Assembly: GCA_015680685.1 (NCBI GenBank)
Contig: MNCI01033476.1
Coordinates: 195,779-259,778 of the forward strand
Reading direction: 5' to 3'
Origin: Gnetum montanum
Taxonomy: Eukaryota > Streptophyta > Gnetopsida > Gnetales > Gnetaceae
DNA length: 64,000 bases
Shown here: positions 36,585 to 48,079 of the stretch, piece by piece
Position numbering within the stretch: position 1 is the first letter of the stretch
Layout: each line of letters begins with the position of its first letter
Program-made: the position numbers and the translations under genes
Notes under the pieces: generated by a model
What the model was told of the DNA's origin: nothing
The model's database searches: none
Seen by the model: the letters and a program-made list of their open reading frames with translations, nothing else

Positions 36585-36975
36585 TATTGATCACTAAACA
36601 TGAGCCATGCTAGGCCCTTCTTAATTCTAGTTCTAGTGTTAATCTCATCTCCCATGACATGTATAATGCTTGAAACCTACCACCTCTTAAGAAGCGTAAC
36701 ATTCATTTAGAATTGGTAGATTAGTTGATCACTATTTCCTTGGGATTAGTGGAGGACATTATGACCATAGTTAGTGGGTAATCCTATCTTATTGATTTTC
36801 TAATAATCAAGGTAGAAAACTGCAAAGATGAGTTTCCCATCATTATGGGAAGGGCATGGTTAAGCATGGTTGATGTGCAAATGGGCATAAGAGACCTCTC
36901 CTTGGAAATCTCCAAGGAAAATGAATTTGGAAGGCTAGAGAAGAAGCATGTTCCATGCATCACATACAGTGATAA
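36585..36975 (+). pseudogene. Protease of element C, active site lost
   Basis: LLNSSSSVNLIS (about 36615-36650) is the active-site loop; B has LLDSGSSINLIS, so Asp is Asn and Gly is Ser here. Then LPPLKKRNIHLELVD, TISLGLVEDIMTIVSG, FPIIMGRAWLSMVDVQMGIR and a C-terminal part to about 36975. The family would process Gag and Pol; this copy cannot. Confidence 0.8.
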
Positions 36976-37183
36976 TGGATGCAATTACATATAGAAAAGT
37001 TGGTCCATTAAGAGTACATTCCTCAAAGCATGCAATTAGTGTGTACATAAAATAGATATCCAAAGGTGTCTATCTGCAATAGCCACAAAATAAGAGGACA
37101 CCTAGTGGTTAACAACTAACTTAGATAGCAGCATACTATGCATAAAACCAATTGAAAGCCTAACATGTGCCTATGTCAAAGGC

Positions 37184-38700
37184 ATGGATGAACTTGAGCA
37201 AGTTCAACACCAACTCTTTGATGATGAAGATGATGATACCTATTGGGGAGAGTTGGAAATCCTTGATAATTTCAAACAGGACACACTAGAGTTAAAAAAT
37301 ATATTGGTTGGCATGGAGTGTGCATTTTTAAACAATGGCAAGCTAGTCATAATCAATGAAAATCTTGCTCCTAAACAAAAAGATAAGCTATTTCAAGTTT
37401 TCAACAAATGGCCAATAGCATTTGCTTGGTCATATCTTGAGCTAACTAAAATTTATCCAAGGATATGCTAGCATCACATTTACACCAACCCAGCCATGAA
37501 GCTAAGAAGGTAGCCACAACAGCTGCTAAACCCTGAACTAAAGCAGATCATTAAGGAGCAAATAGAACAACTCCTCAAGGTGGGGTTCAACTATTCCATC
37601 GTGGATAGTGAGTAGGTTAGCCCACTCATAATTGTGCCAAAGAAAGATGGAAAGTGATAGGTCTGCATTGACTTTTGGCTATTGAACATGGGAACATTTA
37701 AAGATCATTTCCCATTGCCATTTGTGGGCCAAGTGTTAGACACTATCTACAAGCATTGCTATTATAGCTTCTTACATGGTTATACTGGCTATAACCAAAT
37801 CCAAATTACGCTAGAAGATTAGGTCAAGACAACATTTATGAGTCCTTGGTAGAATTTTTCATATTATTAGATGTCATTTGGTCTATGTAATGCCTCTATA
37901 AGATTTCAACATCTAGTCCTTAGTATTTTCCAATAGAAAATTAGTAGCAAGGTAGAAGTCTTTATGGATAACTTCTCTACCTATGGGGCTAAATTTGAGC
38001 AAGCCTTGGATCACCTTGAGTAAGTATTAAAGAGATGTGTTAAAACAAACCTTAGGCTTGATTAGCAAAAAGGCCATTTAATGGTCCAAGAAGGCATAGT
38101 ACTGGGGCACATAATTACTTAGGCAAGGATTGAAGTAGATCCAAAAAAATAAGGGTCATCTAAGAAATCACATGTCAACCAATGATAATTAAATATGTTT
38201 GATCATTTCTTGGACATACTGGCTACTACCAGCAATTCATAGTAAATTTCTCTAGAATTGCAAGATCGTTGGTTGAGCTTACAAAGAAAGATGCTACATT
38301 TTTTTGGACCAAGAAGTGCGAACATGCATTTCAACTATTGAAAAAAAACTCATAGAAATTCCAATTCTATGGGCACCAGACTGGTCGAGGCTATTCCACA
38401 TAATAATAGATGCATCTAATTATTCCTTGGAACCTGTGCTTACATAGTTGGATGATAAGTAATGTTCATATTACATCCAATATGTGAGTTGAAGCATTGT
38501 GGGTGCACAATTAAATTACACCACAAATGAGAAAGAATTAATGACAATGGTGTATGCTCTTGAAAAGTTCAAGCACTATGTACTTGATTATAAAGTATTT
38601 GTGGACACAAATCATGATGCCATCCACTTCCTAATGAACAAGCCAATAGTAAGCCCCATATCATATGGTGTCTTATGATCTTGTAGGAATTTTATCTCAC
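37184..38700 (+). pseudogene. RT and RNase H of element C
   Basis: The PR-RT linker and RT entry include LFQVFNKWPIAFAWSYLEL (37388-37444). Then SPLIIVPKKDGK (37620-37656), FKDHFPLPFVGQVLD, YTGYNQIQI and MSFGLCNAS (about 37871-37897) follow. The catalytic loop is VFMDNFSTY (37958-37984), with the second Asp of MDD changed to Asn (AAC at 37970-37972). RNase H: a first catalytic Asp in IIDASN (about 38405-38422), YTTNEKELMTMVYALEKFKH (38519-38578) and a third in VDTNHDAIHFLMNK (38601-38642). Many stops interrupt it. Confidence 0.85.
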
Positions 38701-40100
38701 AATGGTAGATTGGAAAGGAACTAAGAATGTGGTCGCTGACCATCTCTCTCAATTAAGATGGGATAATAAAGAGAAGGAGAGTTTGCTCTCTGATCAATTT
38801 CTAGATGAACTCCTCTTTATAGGAGTGATAAATGACCAAGTGCCCATAAAAAAATGGCATGATGGCATTCTCACTTACCTTTTTACTTAGGATATGCCAT
38901 AAGACCTAGACTTTAGGAAGAAACAACAGTTTCTTCATAGAGCAAAGCACTTCATGGAAATCAATAGACACCTTTACAAGGTGTGCACTAATGGCCTAGT
39001 TCATTGGTGTGTCCCTGATGCAAATCAACTGTGCATTATCCAAGATGCTCATGAAGGCCCTTGTAGAGGCCACTATGTAGGGAGATGCTCGGTCAAAAAA
39101 ATCTTGATGGCAAGATACTATTGGCTTATAATCTTCAGGGACACTCATCAATTTGTCTGATCTTGTTAACGTTGTTAATGAGATGGTGGGATGACTATAA
39201 AAATGGAGAGTCCTCAATAATGGATTTAGCTGCTAGAGCCATTTAACATATGGGGCATTGACTTCATGGATCCCATCATAGCCATGTCCAATGGAAAGGC
39301 ATATATCATCCTAGTAGTAAACTACTATAGAAAATCGGTAGAAGCAACAACTGTCATTGATTGTACATCATCCACTGTTGCTAGATTTGCATAATAATAT
39401 GTTGTAAATAGGTTTGGGATACCACATGCAATGATTTCTAACAATGGAACTCATTTTATAGCTTCCACTTTCTGAAAACTTATGCAACGCTTGGGGTTTG
39501 AACATAAATTAACACCTTATCACCCCCAAGATAACAGTTAAGCAAAGGTAACCAACAGGGATATTACAAAGATCCTAACAAGTCATAAGCAAATATAGGA
39601 GAGATTGAAACACAAAACTCAATGATTCCCTATGGGCCTAGCACTCAACATGGAAACTTTCTATTGCCTATTCTCCCTATGAGCTAGTATATGAAAAACT
39701 TCCAACACTCTTGATTCAATCTAAGCTCCATACACTCTCAATAGCCTATGAATTGAATCTTGACCTAAGTCTAGCACAAAAAGAAAAACTGATCAACGTT
39801 AATATGTTAGATGAGAACTAATTAGTGGTCCTATCTTTAAATGAAGTGCATAAGGCATTTAATAAGAAACAACATGACCTAAGAATATGGAAAGTAAAAT
39901 TCCAACTTAGAGATAAGGTTCTCTACTAGAACCCCACACACGTACCTTAGAAAAAAAATTTCAAACATTGTGGGAGGGACCTTATATAATTTCTAAAACC
40001 TTTTCTTCTAGGTCCATGACTATATATAAACCTAAAAGTCCAAATAAAAGATAGTTGATCAACATCCAACAAGTAAATCTTTTCCATGAGTCCAAGCAAG
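38701..40100 (+). pseudogene. Integrase of element C
   Basis: A linker, VDWKGTKNVVADHLSQL (38702-38755), then the zinc-binding N-domain FMEINRHLYKVCTNGLVHW with H, H, C and C positions through GPCRGHYVGRCSVKKIL (38950-39110). Core: WGIDFMDPI (first Asp, about 39250-39276), ISNNGTHF (second Asp is Asn; AAC at 39440-39442), and AKVTNRDI where the third catalytic Glu is Lys (AAG at 39545-39547). The C-terminal part WKVKFQLRDKVLY and the Athila-like tail QQVNLFHESKQA end near 40100. Two of the three DDE residues are lost by G-to-A changes. Confidence 0.85.
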
Positions 40101-41735
40101 CTAGTGTAACATATACCTCAATGCATGGACAACTACACTCAATTTTTTAGATCTTCTCCTTCCAACTTAGTCATGGGGGAGATGGCCATCCATGCTAATC
40201 ATCTGTATGGCTCTTCAGCTTTTTTATTTTTTGTTTTTTCTTTATTTTCCATGTTTTTGATTTTGCAATTTATTTCTTTTACAACTTTTGATTTTCAAAA
40301 TTTTTGCTATTTTTGCACCATTTTTTATTTTACACCATCATTAGTACATTTAAATCTTTATTAGATATTTTACACTTTCTTATATATTCTACCTTATTTT
40401 TTTTAAGTGTGATTTTCAAATTTCTACTAATAAAAGTGCTTTATTACCAATAGGACACAATGGTTCTATAGTTGTTACTAATGGTGGTTTGTGCTTTATG
40501 TTTTGTTTGCTAATATCCGGTTTCTATTTGTAAACTTTTGTATCAAAGATTTAGTCATGTTTTCTTTTTCATGGAATAGGCAATGCATCCACGACATCCA
40601 CCCATCCACAAGATCTATGGTTTTCCTTGTTATGGAAATTTGAGGTCCCTTTCATTAAAGAAACTTTTAATAAATTTATGACCTTGGTAGTTTCTAGAAT
40701 TGGGAAGAATTCAAAGGTTTGAATAAGGTGTGACTTCAAGGGGACTCAATACTCTTTGTACTCTTCTACTTACTTGAGTGCTTGAGTGTTTTTCATGGAC
40801 TTATTACCATTCCATTCCAACCACTAATAGGAAGTCAAATAAAGTCTTTGCATGGTGTGGTTCCCATACAAAAAGAAAAGAAACAAAAATAAAATATAAA
40901 AAAAGACATGATGGAAATTCAAAGCGCATCCCTTAAACAAATAAATGGGCTACAAGAACTAGTTATGAGACTAGAAAGACATGCACCCATGCTTAAAGGT
41001 CCCTCTAACTAAGGCCTTCTCTCACTTCCTACTTCTTTTTTCTTCTCTTTATGGAATGATGGTTGTTTTGTGGGTGGACACTTGTGTCTCAAGGAGGTGG
41101 ATCAATCTTGGAGTGGTAATGTAAACTCACTAAAGGAGGTTGCTTTTGGTTTGGACTAAGTATGGATCTTCTTCAGTCAATTTAAACATGAACTCCACAA
41201 GGGACTTTTTATGACCTTAATGTGGAATTCCATTCCACCTTCTCCATCATCCATTTATGCTATCCATAACTCATGTCACTACTAGTGTCCATGTTCTTGA
41301 TTTCATGTCTTGGTTTGACATATTTGAATTCTTATGTAGAATCTTCCAAGTTTTGGTCCTTTACTTCCTTTGACCATTAATCACCTATGGGGATCATGGA
41401 CTCCTTAGGTTGAGGTTATGTAAAGGAAAACAAGGCATGTGTTGCTATGGAGAGGATCCACTTGTAGATCTCTTGTTGTTCATTAAGTACCTTATCTCTA
41501 GGCATTCTTGCAAGTAGAATCCTTGATACACCCATCTTCTACATCATCCCATGTGTTCCTTTACATATTTTGTTCATTAAATATGTTCTCCATCAAATTT
41601 TTCAATTTTTAAACTTTCAAAGATCTTCTTCAATAATTTTATCATATTATTGGCTTTTCTAAGATTTCATAGACCTCAAATTCATTGAAAAATTCCTTAT
41701 ATTTCTTGAGATATTCAAATTTTAAAATTTTGGCC
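40101..41735 (+). other. Non-coding region between integrase and ORF-X of element C
   Basis: T-rich start (40215-40440), then segments conserved in B, F and G, for example GGTGTGACTTCAAGGGGACT (40728-40747) and GTCTTTGCATGGTGTGGTTC (40843-40862). No ORF. It probably serves as intron or RNA-level sequence. Confidence 0.6.
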
Positions 41736-41850
41736 AGTGGGCCCCATATACAAGGCCCTGGCAAAAAAACAAACCTCTATACAGGCCCCCATCGATGGAG
41801 TAGACCCATATACAGGGCCCTATCAATTTCTAGGAAAAATATTATAAATA
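41736..41850 (+). promoter_or_regulatory. U3-like module upstream of ORF-X (element C)
   Basis: Contains GGGCCCCATATACAAGGCCC, CCCCATCGATGG, GGGCCCTATCAA and the TATA box TATAAATA (41843-41850). The LTR U3 of C has CCTATCGATGGG, GGGCCCTATCAA and TATAAATAT in the same order just before its transcription start. An internal promoter for ORF-X is inferred. Confidence 0.55.
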
Positions 41851-41996
41851 TCCACAATCTCACTTAGAAAATTTTACATTTTTTCATAAATGTGAAAGAA
41901 GTTTTTCAATTTTTTAAAGCCCAAAACATTCTAGAGCTGATAACTTACAAATCATTTATCCAAATCACTTTGTTCTTTAACCCTACAACTATTAAA

Positions 41997-42279
41997 GGTA
42001 AATACCATTTTTGACAGAAAATTTTTTGTGATTTTTTTCTAACTACCACAAAGGTTTAACTAAAAAATCAACTATTAAATACCTAATTACAAGAGTTAAA
42101 CATTTTCAACAAGCTTTGGTGACAATTATAATAAATAAGAAATAAAATAATAATAAAATAATTAATCTACCATGGTCCAACCTTAGCCAAAGTGTAACTA
42201 ACTAACTAATGGAAAAGGTATTCAAAACATTAAATTTACACATTACATCTACTAATCCATGGATGTGTTGTGACCATAG
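41997..42279 (+). other. Putative intron before ORF-X (element C)
   Basis: Donor candidate AAAG|GTAAATACC at 41997. Branch-point-like TACTAATCC is near 42250, and acceptor TGACCATAG|ATGG ends at 42279. F has TTACTAAT and TGATTGCAG|ATGGC at the matching place; G keeps TGATTGTAG; B has GTGCTAATCC. Only the acceptor side is well conserved. Confidence 0.5.
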
Positions 42280-45117
42280 ATGGCACAAAAAGGAAAGCAC
42301 ATGCAGGAAGAAGGACTATCCCAACCAAGGAACAAATTGCCTAGAATAGGAAGAATAGCCCCAAGAAGAACCACTCACAACCTATGCCACAAGTTCTCTC
42401 ATGGAGGAGGTAGAAGTGGAATCTATCAGATAGATTCTAGAACCACCATCAATAGCAATAGAACACTTCCATCGGGATGATGCATCAAAGCAACTAGCAA
42501 ATCTTGAGGTAACCTTAACAAAGGCTTGGCTAAATTATATTAAATGAAGGGAGGTCTAAAAATTGATGCTCTAGGAGTTAATTTTTGGCCCTTTCCTAGA
42601 GTATGCACCAAGATAATTATAGGACTAGCTAAAAGCCTCTCCCATATTGCCAATCATCACTTCCATTAGGGAGTGGTACATGAGAGAGACATTCCTATTC
42701 TAGAATAACAAGAAACTTGGAGCAATGGTGAAAATAAAGGACATATCAATGTCCAACTTAGTTGACGCCATTACTATAGTGCTTGGGTTGCTTGAAATAG
42801 GGACAAATCTTACTAAAATTCCAATGTAGGTGGATCTGAGCATATAGAAAAAATGGCTACAATGGTGCTATGGTATTGACTACAAGGAGTTTGACACACT
42901 CACACTAGTAGAGAGGATCTATTACAAGATTGTAACCTTTCACCTCAATCCCATGGTGAGGCCAAACAAAATCACCACCTTCTTTGCCTGAGCATGCACA
43001 AATCTGAGTGGGAGATTCCTGGTGAACCTTTTGTAGCTAATCTATCTAGAGATGGAGAAGTAGTTTAAAGAAAATGAAAGTGAGAGGAAGATACTCCACT
43101 TCCCATGCCTCATCAAGAAACTCTATTAAAGGAGAGGGATATTTTGTTACATCAAAGACATAGTAAAAACTATTCCATCCACCAAGTGGGTGGAAATGAT
43201 GAAGGATAAGATGCATACGACCATAATTCACAAAGAGGAGTAGTGACCACCACCTTCACCTACCACTCAGACAATGGTACCAGACATCATTACAACTACC
43301 TAATGATTACATGAATATAGAGATTGGCTCTTGAGTGAACAAGAGCAAAGATTAGGCATGAGTGATGAGGATCCATTTGTATACAAACCAGCCATGAGTC
43401 ATCTTAATGAGGTGGCCCAAATGATCAGCTTAATGGATGAGGGTGGATCCATTTTCTCAGCCTAAAGAACATAACTACCTACAAGGTCGAATCTGAGTGC
43501 TAGAGAGATTACAGTATCTCTCACAAAACAACAGTCACTCCTAAAAATCTTTGGAAATGCTACAATCTTCTCAATGCACTTGGAGGAGGGAAAGGGGATA
43601 ATAGTTTTGATGATGCAATACTAAGGGCAAGAGATAGTAGCAAAAGTGATCACTAATTATATTACCGAAACACTCAATGCACCTACAACATCTGCACTAA
43701 ACATCATTGTAGTTAAGGATGTGCAAACATCTGTAGTAACCATGAGTAGTAGAATAAATGCAACACAACATGAAGAACTACTGGATTACTTGGTGGGGAC
43801 TAGGCAACTGCTTCCAGATGTCTTTGATCTTTTGGATACTATCACTGCAACCCAGTTGGAGCTATTAGAGGCAAGGGGAAAAACATCATATTGGAGGGAC
43901 AACTTGAAATAGCCAAGGAGTGGAATGAATGCTTGGTTGTGGTAGTTGCTAAATTAAGAACCTAGATTGTTGATTCTGTACTTCTCAACCCAACACTGAT
44001 AAGAGATGAAGCTATGGAATAACTTCACACCAAACTCAAAGGAGTTAAGGGTGCAATGGAAATAGTGATTTTCTATCAATCCTTGGCAAAGGCCACACAA
44101 CACAAGATTCAAAAGGCTTGGAATCAAACCCAGCAAGAAAATGTCTATTTGACTGTGGAAAATCATCATCTATGGAATGTTGATGTGCATAAGCAACAAT
44201 TAACTAATTTTATCCATCAATAGCAGGAGCAACTGGGTAGAGAAAACATAGAAGTGAGGATATTGGTAGCAAAAAATAGAAATCTCTTTATGGAGGAGGT
44301 TCATGCCCTTTTCCAAAAATTGTGATTGAGGTAGCCACTTGGAAATCAGAGGCTCTCAAATTTGAGAGAGTTAAGGATCACTATAAAGAGCAGGTTAGTT
44401 TACAAAAAGAAATAAATGAAAAACATATCTAGTTGGTAAAGGAAAAAATAAATGAGATCCTCCAATAAGAAAAAGAGTTGTGGCAACTCATCATTGATTG
44501 AATAGATGTCTACAACAAAGTAAAAATCTACATGAAGGAGTTGCAGATCAAGGAGATGATGGAGTACATGGAGCTCACGAAGCTTCATTATGCAAATTTG
44601 GTCATGTTGACTGTCGAACAACCATGGTCTAAATTAGAGAAGTAAGTGGCTAGCTTGTATTTGTTGTACAAGGTTAAGTTCAAGCACCACAAGGACACCA
44701 AGAACAAGCTTGTGATGGCTAATGCTAAACTAAAAATTTTCAAGGCATGATTTGCTAATCAATGATCAACTATCGAGAGCCTAGCTAGAAGGATGAATGA
44801 CTATCAGGAGCTATAGAATGCAATCAGGGCATTTAGAATTGAACGTAAATAGTTTGATACCTAGTTTGTCAACATAAAGGAAATGTTCCTGATGATGCCT
44901 TATCCATGAGATGTCCCCATTCCAACCCACATTGGTGATGCCACGTGGACCATAAATGTACCATAAAGTAAGGAGAAGAAGATGAAGGCATTAATTTATG
45001 CCTTTTGCCTTCCACCAAAGGTTGCAGCTATAGTACGATAGTCATAGCTACCCTAGCTCTACACGTGGCTAAAGCTAATGAAGGTGATTCAGAGCCTTAA
45101 GAGCCCCCACCACCTTA
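42280..45117 (+). pseudogene. ORF-X of element C
   Basis: Start MAQKGKHMQEEGLSQPRNKL, a basic N-terminus like F (MAPKHRQQEG). The middle domain has TLTLVERIYYKIVTFHLNPM. Helical, probably coiled-coil segments lie around 43640-43910 (TATQLELLEARGK) and 44000-44600. The conserved C-terminus has THIGDATW and KEKKMKALIYAF. About 900 residues if intact, now broken by stops and frameshifts. I recognise no enzyme motif, zinc finger or clear membrane segment. Its position after integrase and the splice acceptor before it parallel the env-like ORF of Athila, but the product may be a structural, coiled-coil protein. Confidence 0.7.
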
Positions 45118-45400
45118 GCTACAATAGTCATAGCTACCTTAGCTCTACACGTGACTATTTGATCTTCTGCACCACCTTCATACCATCAAAGGAACTATTG
45201 TCCAGTTTTTTTTGTAGTCATGTCATGGTTTTCAATTTTTTATCATGAACACCTTAATTTTTATAATGTGTTGATCTGTACACTCAGGCACTTACTTTTT
45301 TCAAGTCAATTTATTTTGTTAAAGAGTCAGTCCATAATCCCATACCATTCCAATTTTGTAAAGGAACTTGAGTACAAGTTTTCATTCAGTCATGGGGATA

Positions 45401-46355
45401 TGATGAGTGTCAATGTGTTGTATCGATGAACCCCTATTGATGCAACCTCATTGACGAGCCCCCATCAATGGGGCCTTGTTTACATGGTATTCCCCCATCG
45501 ATGGGTCCACATCGATGTAGCATTTGCTACATTGATTAGGCCCTATCAACATAGCCTAGAGTAAAAACTATAAATATGAGCACCCATTCGTGTCTATGGG
45601 AATTAGATTCATAGTAGTAGCAAAGCTCTTTCAATTTGTCTATTCGAAAGTTAGAATATTTTTCCAAGTGCTTGTAGTAGGAGTCATTGAGTGTATGGAT
45701 CTTTATTCAAACACCATTGTACCTAAACCACACAATTTTGTATGACAATAAAGATGAGCTTCTTAATAAACCTTGCAGCATTCTAGATAACTTAAATGTT
45801 TTATTTATTCTTTCACTATTTCTATTAAATATTCAATTAATTAAGCTAAATTAAGCTAAATTAGACTTTAATCAATAAGTTAAATAGATTAAGTACATAA
45901 GTATGATTTCTTCAAGAATAAACACATATTCACTTAGTAATCCTAGTAGCATTATTACTTGGTGCACCTAGTAGCATAGTGATTGGTAACTAAGTAGTGG
46001 ATACGTGGACTCAAGATGTGTATGGAAAGTGGGCCTCGATGCTTATGTTAGGACTAGTTAGAGATTAGTTAGTTAGTTAAGTTAAATTAGTCCTTCAATT
46101 ACTTCATCTCTCTCTTCACACACCAAAACCATAAAAAACAAAATGATAAAAATCATATGCCTCAATTGCACTTAACCATATCATTATGCTTCACAAGTGT
46201 AAATAGGAAGACATCGAACAACCTATATCACAAGATTTACTTCCTAGGAGACTAGTGCACCAAAAACTAGAGAGCCCACAAAATTTGATCAGATTACGAG
46301 TAAGTGCCCTGTGATTCGTATGGTTGGAAGTAGGGTTACCCTTCACCGCTCATCA
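45401..46355 (+). repeat. 3' LTR of element C
   Basis: 955 bp, TGATGAGTGTCAATG to CCGCTCATCA. A PPT-like CATGGGGATA precedes it (45391-45400). U3 iterons CATTGACG, CATCAATGGGGCC and CATCGATGGG, TATA box TATAAATATGAG near 45571, AATAAAGATGAG near 45748. Confidence 0.9.
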
Positions 46356-47043
46356 ATGAACTTTTTCATATTAATGCATCTTTATTTCTTACTCCTTCTC
46401 AAAAAGATATTTTAATGTCTCTTTAGAATGTAGAAATGAGACCCCTTGGTAAATCAGGTTAGATTGATCAATGATTGTGTGCTATATATTATGTTCATAA
46501 TTTTGCCTATTCGTTAGGTAAGCAATATGTTAAGAGACAAATGTAGACTAAGAAAAAATTCTATGATGAAATTCAATAGATCAACACTACTTTACATAGT
46601 GATCCCTCTAATATTAACCTTCAACAATGACTTGCTTATGTTTGCTCAATCAAACAAAAATGGGATATGCATATTGCTAAGAGTGTTCTCATCAAGAGTC
46701 ATCTCAACTAGTTGAAAAAAGAGGGAGAACCATGCAAATACTTTTAAAAAATATTAAAAGGTAAAGGTAATTTTCCTATTATTGACTTCATGGAAGTTGA
46801 TGGTCAAATTAGTTCCAATCTTCTTATTATTAATGATTTTCTTAATTCTTGAAAACTATTTTCAATGTGTATTTGTCTTAGAGGGTTTTAATCATGTATA
46901 TTGTTTTTCTAATTATGATCATTTACCTAATATTATCCATGGCAATTACAACCATCTTCTTGAATAGGATATCTCTCTTACTGAAACTAAATATGTAGTA
47001 TTTAGCATGACCAATGACAAAGATCAAGGTTTTGATGGAACTC
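46356..47043 (+). pseudogene. LINE ORF2, region between endonuclease and RT
   Basis: Peptides INTTLHSDPSNINLQQ, IRSHLN-like IKSHLNxLKKEGEPCKYF (46690-46745) and ILKGKGNFPIIDFMEVDGQI match the L1-type stretch that precedes the fingers (usually WLEEGEKNTKYF). The end, MTNDKDQGFDGT (about 47008-47043), corresponds to the KAPGPDG motif. LTR E cuts it there. Confidence 0.75.
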
Positions 47044-48079
47044 TAATGAGCAACAGGTACCCCTACACCCAACCATATAAATCACAAGTGTTCACATATG
47101 ATCTAGTTAAATTCTATGGATGGGATTAATTGTGGCATCTATATTGTTTAGCATTGATTGGAGGATGTTGTCTTCCCACTTGGACTAGTGGTAGCTTTGT
47201 CACATATGGTTTAGTCCAAAGCGAAGCATACAATAATTAATGTTGTTTGGCCTTTAATACTCCTAGTTGTGAACATGATAAAAGTTTAGAATAGGAATCT
47301 AAATCTAAGTAATGATAGTAATGTAAATCTACTCTAGCCTAGAGTGATGAGCATCTGGTCCTAGCTTACCATACATGCCTTGGACTCATGTAACCATTAC
47401 TAGGTTACCAAGTATTATGCTACTAGGTGAACCAAGCTATAACACTACTAGGATTACCAAACAATTACATTTAAATACTTGAAACCAATCATACTCATTC
47501 CACTTTACTAATGAACAAGTAAAGTACTTCGAAATGTAAATTATTAAAATAAGAAAATAGTAAAAACTATGCTAAGTAAAACAATAAAACTAAGTGGATG
47601 CTATAATGATGAAAAGAAATCTTGATTTTTATTTCTAGTCATGAACTCTATCCATGAAGACTTCACTCAAATAAAGATTTTGTACAACTGTATAGCACCA
47701 CATTGCAGGAATTCATTCTTTATTGCCAAAACTATAAAATAAAACTGCAAAAATATACCTAAGGTTGGAATGAAACTTATGTGGATCCATGTTCCCAAGT
47801 GTTGTATATATAAGCTTCACACATCCTACAATATCATATCTATGATGATGTAGCACATGCTATGATATCAGATATATGACATAGATGCAATATTGTAGTT
47901 ATGATATCATAGGTGGACAAAAATTAACTTTATCAATTAGATGTGACATCACATCTACAACATCATAGATGTGATTTCACATCTATGACATAGCAACCAA
48001 TTGAGGTGCACCAACAAGGATGCTACAATATAGATGTAGTGTAGCATCTATGATATCTTAGCCAACTGATGATTCATCA
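47044..48079 (-). repeat. Element E: solo Athila-type LTR
   Basis: On the minus strand from TGATGAATCATC (48079) to the family terminus GGTTGGGTGTAGGGGTACC... (47044). LINE homology continues directly on both sides, so no internal region is present. That is the usual product of LTR-LTR recombination. Its U3 has palindromes built on CATAGATGTGA, one with 11-bp perfect arms at 47964-47987. A TATATATAAG box is near 47804. The flanks GACTC and AAATC match poorly. Confidence 0.8.

Larger units (their letters stand above)
24056..46355 (+). mobile_element. Element C: complete but decayed Athila-type retrotransposon with a nested Tat element
   Basis: LTRs at 24056-25001 and 45401-46355. The flanking 5-bp target copies are ATTAA (24051-24055) and ATGAA (46356-46360), 4 of 5 identical. 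Inside: PBS, gag (interrupted at 25385 by element D and resuming at 34270), PR, RT-RNase H, INT, a 2-kb non-coding stretch, a U3-like module, and ORF-X. Without D it is about 13.4 kb. Catalytic residues of PR, RT and INT are lost by G-to-A changes. Confidence 0.9.
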
